64,000 nucleotides of DNA from SZUA-117 sp964630795 (GTDB lineage Bacteria; Pseudomonadota; Gammaproteobacteria; Steroidobacterales; Woeseiaceae): the NCBI GenBank assembly GCA_964630795.1, contig CAZVWF010000003.1, positions 1-64,000 on the forward strand, in the 5' to 3' direction. The notes under the pieces are model-generated. The model saw nothing but the letters and a program-made list of their open reading frames with translations. It was not told the DNA's origin and made no database searches. This document shows positions 37,000 through 45,778 of this stretch, piece by piece. Both the position numbers and the translations under genes were made by a program. Every line of letters starts with the position of its first letter. Position 1 is the first letter of the stretch.

Positions 37000-37386
37000 A
37001 TGCCCTTACGATCGCCATTGTCCTGGGCACTTGGATCGGGATCTGCCAGGGAAGGTACAGATCACTGGTGGATGCAACGCGTTACTTCCGTTGCGCTCCT
37101 CTTGCTCGGCGCCTGGTTCCTGATCAGCGTTCGCGGTGTCGTCAGTTTCCAGGAAGCGGATCTCTATGCCTGGGTCGCATACCCCGTGAATGCTGTGATG
37201 TTGCTGTTATTGTCGGTCACTCTGAGCTGGCACTCGATGCTCGGCGTGCAGGTGGTCATTGAGGACTACGTGCATGGACCGGCGATCAAGGTTGTGTCCC
37301 TGGTGCTCAACAAGTTCGTGCATGTCTTTTTTGGTCTAGCGGCCGTCTTTGCGGTATTGACCGTGTCCCTGGGTGGTTCTGCATGA
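37000..37386 (+). CDS. sdhD: Succinate dehydrogenase hydrophobic membrane anchor
   Basis: SdhD is the second membrane subunit of complex II. The 128-residue protein has HWWMQRVTSVALLLLGAWFL, three hydrophobic segments, and the WHSMLGVQVVIEDYVHGP motif with the heme-ligand histidine and quinone-site tyrosine region. Its stop overlaps the sdhA start by four bases (ATGA), implying coupled translation. Confidence 0.95.
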   Translation: MPLRSPLSWALGSGSAREGTDHWWMQRVTSVALLLLGAWFLISVRGVVSFQEADLYAWVAYPVNAVMLLLLSVTLSWHSMLGVQVVIEDYVHGPAIKVVSLVLNKFVHVFFGLAAVFAVLTVSLGGSA

Positions 37387-39167
37387 GCGACTACGAATTT
37401 GTCGATCATTCCTGCGACGTTGTTGTCATAGGTGCCGGCGGTGCCGGTCTGCGCGCGACCTTGGGGCTCGCCGAAGCGGGTTTCCGAACTGCCTGTGTTA
37501 CCAAGGTATTTCCGACTCGCAGTCATACCGTTGCTGCGCAGGGCGGAATCAGTGCGGCGCTTGGCAACATGGGCGAGGACGACTGGCGCTGGCATATGTA
37601 CGACACGGTCAAAGGGTCGGACTGGCTTGGCGACCAGGATGCGATCGAGTACATGTGCAAGGAAGCACCGGATGCGGTCATCGAACTCGAACATTACGGC
37701 GTACCGTTTTCGCGTACCGAGGATGGCAGGATTTATCAGCGCCCTTTCGGCGGTATGACGACCCGTTACGGCGAGGGGACAGCCCAGCGCACCTGCGCGG
37801 CTGCGGATCGAACCGGGCACGCAATGTTGCACACGCTTTACCAGCAATCGCTAAAGCATGATGCCGAGTTTTATATCGAGTACTTTGCCGTTGATCTGAT
37901 CATGGAGGACGGTGCTTGCCGTGGCGTGGTGGCCATCGATCTTGCCACCGGTCGTTTGCACCGCTTTCGATCGCACCAGGGCATTCTCGCGACGGGAGGC
38001 TACGGCCGGGCCGATTTCTCCTGTACCTCGGCACATACCTGCACGGGCGACGGTAATGCCATGGTGTTGCGTGCCGGGCTGCCATTGCAGGACATGGAGT
38101 TTGTCCAGTTTCACCCAACGGGTATCTATGGGGCCGGTTGCCTGATCACCGAAGGTGCGCGAGGTGAGGGCGGTTACCTGACGAACTCAGAGGGCGAACG
38201 ATTCATGGAGCGGTATGCGCCGAATGCCAAGGACCTGGCTTCGCGCGACGTTGTTAGCCGGTCGATGACCATTGAAATTGGCGAGGGTCGTGGCGTCGGT
38301 GGCGAGCAAGACCATATTCACCTGCACCTTGAGCATCTCGGTCCGGAAGTGATCGATGAGCGGTTGCCCGGCATAGCTGAGTCGGCAAGAATATTTGCGG
38401 GCGTCGACGTCAATAAAGAGCCCATACCCGTGTTACCGACTGTCCATTACAACATGGGCGGTATTCCAACCAACTACGCAGGCGAGGTCGTCACCCTGAA
38501 AGACGGTGACCCTGAATCGGTTGTTCCCGGTCTCATGGCCATCGGCGAGGCAGCCTGCGTATCCGTGCACGGTGCCAACCGGCTGGGTTCCAATTCATTG
38601 CTGGACCTCGTCGTATTCGGCCGTTCGGCCGCTCATCATTGTACCGACACGATGAAACCGGGCGCTCGACACAAGGAACTGCCGGTCGACGCGGGACAGA
38701 ACAGTGTCGAACGAATCGATACCCTGCGTAACGCGGATGGTGCGCGCGGCACGGCCGGGATTCGCCTGGAAATGCAGCGCATCATGCAGGGTCATGCTGC
38801 CGTATTCCGAACAGGTGAATCGCTGGACGAAGGTGTTGAAAAGCTGAGGACCACCTACGAAAGCTTTGCGGATGTATCCGTCGCGGACCGCTCACTGATC
38901 TGGAATACCGATCTCATTGAAACCCTGGAGCTCGAAAACCTGCTGCAGAACGCACGCACGACCATCGAGTCCGCAGCGCGGCGCCTGGAAAGTCGCGGTG
39001 CACATGCGCGCGAAGACTATCCGGAGCGTGATGACGAGCAATGGATGAAACATACCCTGTCCTGGCTTGCCGATGACGGCGCAGTTTCTTTCGGTGATCG
39101 TCCGGTGCATGCTGAAACGTTGACCGACGAGGTCGAAGCAATTCCGCCGAAAGCGCGGGTTTACTAA
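37383..39167 (+). CDS. sdhA: Succinate dehydrogenase flavoprotein subunit
   Basis: SdhA holds covalent FAD and oxidises succinate to fumarate. The 594-residue protein has the FAD-binding VVVIGAGGAGLRATLGLAEA. The covalent flavin site is TKVFPTRSHTVAAQGGI, with His at about residue 48. GGYGRADFSCTSAHTCTGDG, QFHPTGIYGAGCLITEGARG with the active-site region, and HGANRLGSNSLLDLVVFGR follow. All residues needed for flavinylation appear intact. Confidence 0.98.
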   Translation: MSDYEFVDHSCDVVVIGAGGAGLRATLGLAEAGFRTACVTKVFPTRSHTVAAQGGISAALGNMGEDDWRWHMYDTVKGSDWLGDQDAIEYMCKEAPDAVIELEHYGVPFSRTEDGRIYQRPFGGMTTRYGEGTAQRTCAAADRTGHAMLHTLYQQSLKHDAEFYIEYFAVDLIMEDGACRGVVAIDLATGRLHRFRSHQGILATGGYGRADFSCTSAHTCTGDGNAMVLRAGLPLQDMEFVQFHPTGIYGAGCLITEGARGEGGYLTNSEGERFMERYAPNAKDLASRDVVSRSMTIEIGEGRGVGGEQDHIHLHLEHLGPEVIDERLPGIAESARIFAGVDVNKEPIPVLPTVHYNMGGIPTNYAGEVVTLKDGDPESVVPGLMAIGEAACVSVHGANRLGSNSLLDLVVFGRSAAHHCTDTMKPGARHKELPVDAGQNSVERIDTLRNADGARGTAGIRLEMQRIMQGHAAVFRTGESLDEGVEKLRTTYESFADVSVADRSLIWNTDLIETLELENLLQNARTTIESAARRLESRGAHAREDYPERDDEQWMKHTLSWLADDGAVSFGDRPVHAETLTDEVEAIPPKARVY

Positions 39168-39177
39168 GGAGTCTTCG

Positions 39178-39960
39178 TTGGCTGAGTTTACGCTGCCACC
39201 CAATTCTCGTATCAAGAAGGGCAAGCATTTTGCGGCCGATAGTGGCGCCGGCAATGTGCGGCGATTCGTCGTCTATCGCTTCGACCCGGACAGCGGTGAA
39301 AACCCGCGCATGGATACCTACGAGGTCGATATGGATCATTGCGGGCCGATGGTTCTGGACGCGCTGATCAAGATCAAGAACGAAGTCGATCCGACGCTGA
39401 CGTTTCGACGTTCCTGCCGCGAGGGCATTTGCGGTTCCTGCGCCATGAATGTCGATGGTCGCAATACGCTGGCCTGTACCGTCGCCTCCGAGAGCGTCAA
39501 TGGGGATGTCAGGATTTATCCGCTGCCGCATATGGGCATTGTGAAAGATCTCGTCCCGGACCTGACCAATTTCTATGCGCAATATGCATCGATCAAGCCC
39601 TGGTTGCAGACCCGGATACCCGCACCGCCGGACAGTGAACGGCTGCAGAGCAAGGAAGAGCAGGAGCGCATCGACGAGCCGGCGGCGTGCATCCTTTGCG
39701 CGTGTTGTTCGACCAGTTGCCCGAGTTACTGGTGGAACAGCGATCGCTACCTGGGTCCGGCCGCTTTGCTTGCCGCCTATCGTTGGTTGGTCGACAGTCG
39801 TGACGAGGCGACCGGCGAGCGGCTGGATGATCTCGAGGACCCGTTCCGGCTGTATCGTTGCCATACGATCATGAATTGCACGAATACCTGTCCCAAGAAT
39901 CTGAACCCGGCCAAGGCGATCGCCGAAACCAAGAAGATGCTGGCCGAAAGACGGCATTGA
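39178..39960 (+). CDS. sdhB: Succinate dehydrogenase iron-sulfur subunit
   Basis: SdhB carries electrons from FAD to quinone through three Fe-S clusters. The 260-residue protein has the [2Fe-2S] ligands in SCREGICGSCAMNVDG and NTLACT. The [4Fe-4S] set is in CILCACCSTSCPSYWW, and the [3Fe-4S] set in the CHTIMNCTNTCPKNLNPA segment. The start is TTG at 39178, with AAGGAG (39166-39171) at ideal spacing; no ATG or GTG fits better. Confidence 0.97.
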   Translation: MAEFTLPPNSRIKKGKHFAADSGAGNVRRFVVYRFDPDSGENPRMDTYEVDMDHCGPMVLDALIKIKNEVDPTLTFRRSCREGICGSCAMNVDGRNTLACTVASESVNGDVRIYPLPHMGIVKDLVPDLTNFYAQYASIKPWLQTRIPAPPDSERLQSKEEQERIDEPAACILCACCSTSCPSYWWNSDRYLGPAALLAAYRWLVDSRDEATGERLDDLEDPFRLYRCHTIMNCTNTCPKNLNPAKAIAETKKMLAERRH

Positions 39961-40026
39961 TGAGCCCGTGCGCGTCAGGCCTGGACAAGCGAACGTGCCG
40001 CGAGCACAGAGGGCCACTGACGCCTG

Positions 40027-40266
40027 ATGTGCGATAAGAAACTCAAATGGCAGTGCAGACGGGGCATGCGCGAGCTCGATGTTCTGCTGACGGGCTGGTT
40101 TGAGGCACACTACGCGTCCGTGGACGATGCGGACAAATCTGCATTTCGCCGGCTTTTGTCGCTCCCGGACCCGGAACTCGCCAGTTATCTTCTGGCAGGA
40201 GAGAAAGCCATCGATCCGGAAATCGCACGTGTCGTCGACAGCATTCGGGGTAGTCCTTCACACTGA
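40027..40266 (+). CDS. sdhE: SdhE, FAD assembly factor
   Basis: SdhE (SDHAF2 in mitochondria) binds SdhA and promotes covalent attachment of FAD. The 79-residue protein has KLKWQCRRGMRELDVLL, with the RGxxE motif that contacts SdhA, followed by LLSLPDPELASYLL. Length is typical. It lies 66 bases after sdhB in the same direction, so it is probably part of the sdh operon. Confidence 0.93.
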   Translation: MCDKKLKWQCRRGMRELDVLLTGWFEAHYASVDDADKSAFRRLLSLPDPELASYLLAGEKAIDPEIARVVDSIRGSPSH

Positions 40267-40687
40267 GCAAACGGGCCGGCAGGTCGTCTGCCTGAGCGGC
40301 ATCGGTTTGATGTTGACGGGGATGGCGCTCATCCTGTCGCTGCCTTTCCCGACAAGTTCGCGAATAGCGCTTCTGTTGATCTGGCTGGCCGACTGTGGCC
40401 TGGCATTCCGCCGCCTGGCCATTGCGTGGCGGCAGGTGACTGCCATACGACTGGATGCCGAAGGTACTGTGCATACCGAGGCGCCCGACGGAAGACGCGT
40501 CCAGACCACACTGGCAACTGGATCGACGGTTTGTCGACGTGTTGCCTGGCTCAGGTTCCGGCTCGCGGACGGCCGCCCGCATGCTGAACTACTGCTCGCC
40601 CGCGGTACTGAGGCCCTCGCTTGGCACCGTTTCCAGCTCATCTGGCGGCTCTGCAGGGCAACTTTTGGTCATCCGGGCAGGGCTTGA
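40229..40687 (+). CDS. ygfX: YgfX-family membrane protein
   Basis: The frame after sdhE encodes a small protein with two adjacent N-terminal membrane helices (CLSGIGLMLTGMALILSLPF and IALLLIWLADCGLAF). A soluble domain of about 90 residues follows. This fits YgfX (CptA), which is encoded with sdhE in E. coli and has been reported both as a toxin-like inhibitor of cytoskeletal proteins and as an SdhE partner. GTG 40229, inside sdhE, is the start that keeps both helices; ATG 40310 would remove most of the first. Identity rests on position and topology more than on sequence motifs. Confidence 0.65.
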   Translation: MSSTAFGVVLHTEQTGRQVVCLSGIGLMLTGMALILSLPFPTSSRIALLLIWLADCGLAFRRLAIAWRQVTAIRLDAEGTVHTEAPDGRRVQTTLATGSTVCRRVAWLRFRLADGRPHAELLLARGTEALAWHRFQLIWRLCRATFGHPGRA

Positions 40688-40808
40688 TAACATTTCCGGC
40701 CACATTAGACTTCAGGCGATTCCCGAAGCACCCCGGGCGGGCCGGTTTGTCGGTCGGACCAGGGTGATATTTTGGTCAAATGAAACGATGCATGGCGCAC
40801 CCATTCCA

Positions 40809-40834
40809 GAACTTTCCGCAGCGGCCCCGGTCTA
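40809..40834 (+). promoter_or_regulatory. Sigma-E type promoter of rpoE
   Basis: GAACTT (40809-40814), a 16-base spacer, then TCTA (40831-40834). This matches the sigma-E consensus (GGAACTT, 15-16 bases, TCnnA/TCTGA). It lies 56 bases before the rpoE start, the expected place for autoregulation of the operon. Confidence 0.8.
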
Positions 40835-40890
40835 TGGTGGAGTTAGTGAAGTAGCCTCATTGCGCCGGTTCTGGCAAGGAGCCCGACGGC

Positions 40891-41466
40891 GTGGCTGCTG
40901 ACTCGACAGACGCTCAGCTGGTCCGACGGGTCCAGAAGGGTGACAAGGGTGCATTCGACCTGCTGGTACTGAAATACCAGCACAAGATCGTCAACCTGGT
41001 GATGCGATATGTACGGGACCCGGATCAGGCGCTGGATATTACGCAGGAGGCCTTTCTCAAGGCCTACCGGGCGCTGCCACGGTTTCGGGGCGACAGCGCG
41101 TTTTATACGTGGCTGTACCGGATTGCGGTGAATACCGCGAAGAATCACCTGGCGACGGCGCGGCGACGGCCGATGGATGTCGAGCTCGACTTGCAGGACC
41201 CGGAACAGTATGACCTGCATGCGAAGCTCAAGGAGACAGACACCCCCGAGGGGGTAACGCTCAGCAAGGAATTGCACACCACGGTCGTGAAGGCGATCGA
41301 GGCATTGCCGGAAGACCTTCGGACCGCGATTGTGCTGCGCGAGCTTGATGGCATGAGTTACGAGGAAATAGCACAGACCATGGATTGCCCGGTAGGAACT
41401 GTGCGATCAAGGATTTTCAGGGCCAGGGACGCGATCGGCAAAAAGATCGGGAACCTGATCGACTGA
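40891..41466 (+). CDS. rpoE: Extracytoplasmic stress sigma factor RpoE (AlgU)
   Basis: Sigma-E directs the response to misfolded outer membrane proteins. The 191-residue ECF sigma factor has region 2 (FDLLVLKYQHKIVNLVMRYV, then DPDQALDITQEAFLKAYRAL and FYTWLYRIAVNTAKNHL) and region 4 (LPEDLRTAIVLRELDGMSYE then EIAQTMDCPVGTVRSRIFRA). It starts with GTG, with AAGGAG nine bases upstream. The cognate rseA, rseB and rseC follow, and rseP, bamA and skp are at 4.4-8.7 kb of the same window. Confidence 0.97.
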   Translation: MAADSTDAQLVRRVQKGDKGAFDLLVLKYQHKIVNLVMRYVRDPDQALDITQEAFLKAYRALPRFRGDSAFYTWLYRIAVNTAKNHLATARRRPMDVELDLQDPEQYDLHAKLKETDTPEGVTLSKELHTTVVKAIEALPEDLRTAIVLRELDGMSYEEIAQTMDCPVGTVRSRIFRARDAIGKKIGNLID

Positions 41467-41568
41467 ATGAGGGTCGAAGTGATGCCCGGGACCGGAGGAT
41501 CTTGTGAGGAACCGGGTTTTCGCTGAAGATGGACAGTATGACGGGCCGGGGGGCCGGGGCGGGGAATT

Positions 41569-42171
41569 ATGAACGAAGCAATAAAGATGCAGATTTCGGC
41601 GTTCGTTGACGGCGAGTTGCCAGCCAACGAATCCGAGCTTTTGCTACGGCGTTTAAGCCAGGATGCTGCCATGCGGCAGCAGGTTGCCGAGTACCTCAAG
41701 ATTGGTCGATTGCTGCGGCGGGACCGGTCGGTGCCGGGTATCAATCAATTGCGTGACAGGATCTCTGCCGCGCTCGGTGACGAGGTATTGGCGGAACCGG
41801 AAGAAAAAGTCGTCGTGGGTTCGAGCCTGATGACACCGGCCAGTGGCATTGCGGTTGCTGCCACCGTCGCGGTCGTCGCGTTGGCGGGTCTGGGCCAGCT
41901 CGCAACAGTCGAGGACCCGGGGCTGCAGGACGATGCGGTCGCGATTGACATGGCGCCGGCCTATACGGAGCCATCGGTCGATGTCGTTATGCAGAACGCA
42001 CCCAGTGCCCGTGAAATGGATCTCCTGCGTAGGCGTAGTAACAGTGATATTCTTTACCGGATGGCCACATTTGAAGTCGACGAGTACCTCGAAGTGGTCG
42101 AGCCCGAGGCGCACCTGGCAACGTCCACAGAATCCGCGGCCGAAGACCAGGAAATGTTGTCCGGGAAATAG
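41569..42171 (+). CDS. rseA: Anti-sigma-E factor RseA (MucA)
   Basis: RseA holds sigma-E at the inner membrane until cut by DegS and RseP. The 200-residue protein has the cytoplasmic anti-sigma domain (MQISAFVDGELPANESELLL, then RRLSQDAAMRQQVAEYLKIG). A likely membrane segment spans about residues 91-113 (SGIAVAATVAVVALAGLG), with a periplasmic tail of about 85 residues. The tail ends in GK and not a usual DegS-exposed pattern; in this family the signal residues are on RseA's partner porins. It lies 102 bases after rpoE. Confidence 0.92.
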   Translation: MNEAIKMQISAFVDGELPANESELLLRRLSQDAAMRQQVAEYLKIGRLLRRDRSVPGINQLRDRISAALGDEVLAEPEEKVVVGSSLMTPASGIAVAATVAVVALAGLGQLATVEDPGLQDDAVAIDMAPAYTEPSVDVVMQNAPSAREMDLLRRRSNSDILYRMATFEVDEYLEVVEPEAHLATSTESAAEDQEMLSGK

Positions 42172-42206
42172 CCACCGGTCATAGGGTAAGACGACACAAG
42201 GCACGC

Positions 42207-43190
42207 ATGTCTGAAGTCAGAAGAAATCGCAGGGCGGTCGCCTGGCTGTGTGCGGGCCTTGTCGCTGCGACGATGTCCACAATGGCTTCCGCCCAGCAAC
42301 GCAGCCCGGCTGACTGGCTGGACCTCATGACGACGGCCGTTGCAACCACGAATTACCAGGGCACCGTCATTCGTCGCAAGCGCGGCAAATCCGAAGCACT
42401 CAAAGTTGTACACAAGATCGTCGATGGTGTCGTCAACGAACGGGTCACGTCGCAGGAAGGCAACGGACTGGAAATTATCCGGATTGGTAATCATGTGCAT
42501 TGCATCCTGCCGGACAAGAAGTCCGTCCTGGTCGAGGGCTGGAACAATCAGAGTACGCTGTTTTCGCCCCTGCCCAGGAAAGAAGCGGTCAGCATGCCGC
42601 ACTACGATCTGTCAATGATACGGGCGGGCAGAATAGCGGGAAGAGAAGCCGTGTTGCTGGCAGTGCGTCCCCATGATGAGTTTCGCTACACGCATCGAAT
42701 CTGGCTGGACCAGGATTCCGGTTTTCCGCTTCAAACCGAAGTGCTCAATTATGATGGCGAACTGATCGAGGAAGTGAAGTTCGCGGATATTTCGTTTAGC
42801 GAGGATATCGCGGAGAAAGCACTCGATCCGACAGTCAGCCTCGAGGGTTTTACCTGGTACAAGGAACCGTCCAGCGAGGTACAAATCGTCGCTGTTGAAA
42901 CCAGCTGGGGTACGGACAACCTGCCGAACGGGTTTCGGGCGATTTCTGCTCAGAACGAACAGTTGCCCGGTAGCGATCGTTCTGCAACGACGCACATCGT
43001 ATACAGTGACGGCGTTGCCAATGTCTCCGTATTCGTCGAATCGTCTCGTGGTGACGAGAAAACCGGTTGGTCTATCCTGGGCGCCACCAATTCCTACAGT
43101 GTGGCGATCGATGGCTACAAGGTCACCGCCGTTGGCGAGGTGCCTACCATTACCGTCCAGCGGATTGCCAGCTCGATGCTTCGCCAGTAA
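42207..43190 (+). CDS. rseB: Sigma-E regulatory protein RseB (MucB)
   Basis: RseB is a periplasmic protein that binds RseA and shields it from DegS until it senses LPS or lipids. The 327-residue protein has a signal peptide ending near MASAQQ. A large lipoprotein-carrier-like N-terminal domain follows (DLMTTAVATTNYQGTVIRRK, HYDLSMIRAGRIAGREAVLL), then a small C-terminal domain (DRSATTHIVYSDGVANVSVF). Length and position are typical. Confidence 0.95.
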   Translation: MSEVRRNRRAVAWLCAGLVAATMSTMASAQQRSPADWLDLMTTAVATTNYQGTVIRRKRGKSEALKVVHKIVDGVVNERVTSQEGNGLEIIRIGNHVHCILPDKKSVLVEGWNNQSTLFSPLPRKEAVSMPHYDLSMIRAGRIAGREAVLLAVRPHDEFRYTHRIWLDQDSGFPLQTEVLNYDGELIEEVKFADISFSEDIAEKALDPTVSLEGFTWYKEPSSEVQIVAVETSWGTDNLPNGFRAISAQNEQLPGSDRSATTHIVYSDGVANVSVFVESSRGDEKTGWSILGATNSYSVAIDGYKVTAVGEVPTITVQRIASSMLRQ

Positions 43191-43233
43191 CTCGCTTCTG
43201 CCGCCATCGGCAATACTTTGCTATAAACCAGAC

Positions 43234-43662
43234 ATGGAATCAGCCACAGGCCGCGTCAGTTCGGTAGACGGCGACCGTATTACCGTACGGGTCGATGCAC
43301 CGGTCGCCTGTCGTCGCTGTGCGGCAGGCAAAGGCTGCGGTGCAGGGTTGCTGGACGGCAGCAGCGCATCGAGGTTTCTCGATGTCGACGTACCGGTCGG
43401 TATGCAGTTGGACATTGGCGATGAAGTGACGCTGACGCTCTCTCCCCGCCGCTTGTTGCGGGCCGCAGCGCTCGCTTATGGGCTGCCCCTCTTGTCACTG
43501 GTCACAGCAGCGACTATTGCGTGGCTCGCAGGAGCAGAACCCGACAGTCTCGTTGCTGTAGCAATGGTGATTGCGGGTCTGGTGGCCGGCATTTTCGGCA
43601 GCCGATACATACTGAACCAGGGCGCGGCCTGCGATCAGTTCGAGCCGACTATCGTGAGCTAA
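43234..43662 (+). CDS. rseC: RseC/MucC-like positive regulator of sigma-E
   Basis: The 142-residue protein has the N-terminal Cys-rich segment CRRCAAGKGCGAG, typical of RseC. Two membrane helices follow (LLRAAALAYGLPLLSLVTAA and VAVAMVIAGLVAGIFGS). RseC is an inner membrane protein with a mild positive effect on sigma-E and a link to SoxR reduction in E. coli. ATG 43234 is preferred; the frame upstream overlaps rseB. Confidence 0.92.
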   Translation: MESATGRVSSVDGDRITVRVDAPVACRRCAAGKGCGAGLLDGSSASRFLDVDVPVGMQLDIGDEVTLTLSPRRLLRAAALAYGLPLLSLVTAATIAWLAGAEPDSLVAVAMVIAGLVAGIFGSRYILNQGAACDQFEPTIVS

Positions 43663-43681
43663 GCGGATGGAGGGCCCTGGC

Positions 43682-43927
43682 ATGCGATCGCTGGCCGTAT
43701 ACAGCCGGGAAGGCTGCCACCTGTGCGAACAGTTGATCGAGGAATTGCTGCCCATGATCAGGGGGTCGCTGGACCTGGACGTACGGGACATCGACCGGCG
43801 GCCCGATTGGCAGGCCGAATTCAACACCCGTATTCCGGTGGTCGAATTTGAGGGCGAATTTGTCTGTCAATACACATTGGACAGGCCGGCGATTCAGGCG
43901 ATTGTCGCCCGTCTCGCAGAGCCATAA
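43682..43927 (+). CDS. Glutaredoxin-family (DUF836) protein
   Basis: This 81-residue thioredoxin-fold protein opens with LAVYSREGCHLCEQLIEELL. The CxxC pair at residues 12 and 15 is the redox motif. NTRIPVVEFEGEFVCQY supplies the cis-proline segment. Such genes often sit between rseC/mucD and lepA; the substrate is unknown. ATG 43682 is chosen because GGAGG lies eight bases before it; ATG 43667 would add five residues. Confidence 0.88.
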   Translation: MRSLAVYSREGCHLCEQLIEELLPMIRGSLDLDVRDIDRRPDWQAEFNTRIPVVEFEGEFVCQYTLDRPAIQAIVARLAEP

Positions 43928-43977
43928 TCCTCACAGAACGTATATACTTCGCCGCTGGCCAGACCACCCGAATCCGC

Positions 43978-45768
43978 ATGGATCACATCCGCAATTTTTC
44001 GATCATCGCGCACATCGATCACGGCAAGTCGACCCTTGCCGATCGGTTTATCCAGCATTGCGGCGGTTTGCAGGACCGCGAAATGTCGGAGCAGGTACTC
44101 GATTCGATGGACCTGGAGCGCGAGCGCGGCATTACGATCAAGGCGCAGAGCGTATCGCTCGATTACACAGCGGCTGACGGGACTGTTTACCAGCTCAATT
44201 TCATCGACACACCCGGTCACGTCGACTTTTCGTACGAGGTGTCGCGCTCGCTCGCAGCCTGCGAAGGTGCGTTACTGGTCGTCGACGCAGCGCAGGGCGT
44301 TGAGGCGCAGAGTGTCGCCAATTGCATTACGGCCATCGACCAGGGTCTCGAGGTTCTGCCCGTCCTGAACAAGATTGATTTGCCGGCGTCCGACCCGGAA
44401 AGGGTAGCCAACGAGATCGAGGAAATCATTGGCATCGACGCGTCAGAAGCGATCCGGGTGAGCGCCAAGACGGGCACCGGCGTGCCGGACCTTCTCGAGT
44501 ATCTCGTGCAGGCAATTCCGCCACCGGTCGGAGAGTCGGACGGCCGTCTACAGGCTCTGATCATCGATTCCTGGTTCGATAATTATGTCGGCGTTGTGTC
44601 GCTGGTCAGAATCGTCAACGGTAGTCTGAAGAAAGGCAGCAAGATCACCGTCATGTCGACCGGTCGTTCCTACATTGCCGATCGTGTTGGGTCGTTCACG
44701 CCGAAGATGCAGGATCGGGACAGCCTGGCGACAGGCGAGGTCGGTTTTGTCATCGCAGGCATCAAGGATATTTTCGGAGCACCGGTCGGCGATACGCTGA
44801 CGCTGACGTCAAGTCCGTGCGAGGAGCCTTTGCCCGGGTTCAAGCAGGTTCAGCCACGGGTATTTGCCGGCCTGTTCCCGATTCGCTCGGATGACTACGA
44901 GAATTTTCGAGAGGCGCTGCAGAAACTGCGACTGAACGATGCAGCTCTGCATTTCGAGCCTGAGACTTCGGCTGCGCTTGGTTTCGGATTTCGTTGCGGG
45001 TTTCTCGGCATGTTGCACATGGAGATCGTGCAGGAGCGGCTGGAAAGAGAATACAACCTGGAACTGATCACGACGGCACCAACTGTGATCTTCGAAGTAA
45101 TGCGGGAAAACGGCGATGTCGAGTTCATCGACAACCCGTCATTGCTGCCCCCGGTCAACGAAATTGCCGAGCTGCGTGAACCCATCATCTCTGCCAGCAT
45201 CCTCGTGCCCGAGAAGCATGTTGGTGCGGTGATGAAACTCTGTATCGAGAAGCGAGGCGTGCAAAAGCATATGCGTTACCTCGGTGGACAGGTTTCTCTC
45301 GAGTACGAACTGCCCCTGGCGGAGGTCGTCCTGGATTTCTTCGACCGGTTGAAATCGGTCAGTCGAGGGTTCGCCTCTTTTGATTATCATTTCGAGCGAT
45401 TCGAGGTGGCGCCGCTCGTGCGTCTTGACGTATTAATCAATAAAGAACGTGTCGATGCGTTGTCTAGCATCGTGCACCGTGCCAATGCGAATTCGCGAGG
45501 CCGTGACCTCGTAGACCGGATGCGGGAATTGATTCCACGACAGATGTTCGATGTCGCAATCCAGGCTGCCATTGGCAGTCAGATCATTGCGCGTAGTACA
45601 GTGAAAGCATTACGCAAAAACGTTACCGCGAAGTGTTATGGCGGCGATGTGTCGAGGAAGCGGAAGCTCCTGGAAAAACAGAAAGCGGGCAAGAAACGCA
45701 TGAAGCAGATCGGCTCTGTGGAGATCCCGCAGGAAGCTTTTCTCGCTGTGTTGCGGGTAGACAAGTAA
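43978..45768 (+). CDS. lepA: Elongation factor 4 (LepA)
   Basis: LepA is a translational GTPase that assists ribosome biogenesis and initiation or back-translocates stalled ribosomes. The 596-residue protein has the G motifs AHIDHGKSTLADRF, DTPGHVDFSYEV and NKIDLPASDP. Domain II and III follow, and the LepA-specific C-terminal domain is present (VDRMRELIPRQMFDVAIQAA and a Lys-rich KCYGGDVSRKRKLLEKQKAG tail). It is followed directly by lepB. Confidence 0.98.
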   Translation: MDHIRNFSIIAHIDHGKSTLADRFIQHCGGLQDREMSEQVLDSMDLERERGITIKAQSVSLDYTAADGTVYQLNFIDTPGHVDFSYEVSRSLAACEGALLVVDAAQGVEAQSVANCITAIDQGLEVLPVLNKIDLPASDPERVANEIEEIIGIDASEAIRVSAKTGTGVPDLLEYLVQAIPPPVGESDGRLQALIIDSWFDNYVGVVSLVRIVNGSLKKGSKITVMSTGRSYIADRVGSFTPKMQDRDSLATGEVGFVIAGIKDIFGAPVGDTLTLTSSPCEEPLPGFKQVQPRVFAGLFPIRSDDYENFREALQKLRLNDAALHFEPETSAALGFGFRCGFLGMLHMEIVQERLEREYNLELITTAPTVIFEVMRENGDVEFIDNPSLLPPVNEIAELREPIISASILVPEKHVGAVMKLCIEKRGVQKHMRYLGGQVSLEYELPLAEVVLDFFDRLKSVSRGFASFDYHFERFEVAPLVRLDVLINKERVDALSSIVHRANANSRGRDLVDRMRELIPRQMFDVAIQAAIGSQIIARSTVKALRKNVTAKCYGGDVSRKRKLLEKQKAGKKRMKQIGSVEIPQEAFLAVLRVDK

Positions 45769-45778
45769 GAGGCTGCTA

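Noticed and set aside
38914..40110. Open reading frame of 398 codons on the reverse strand over sdhA-sdhB
   Set aside because: It is antisense to intact, well-conserved genes. Its product has no recognisable domain and is a by-product of codon bias.
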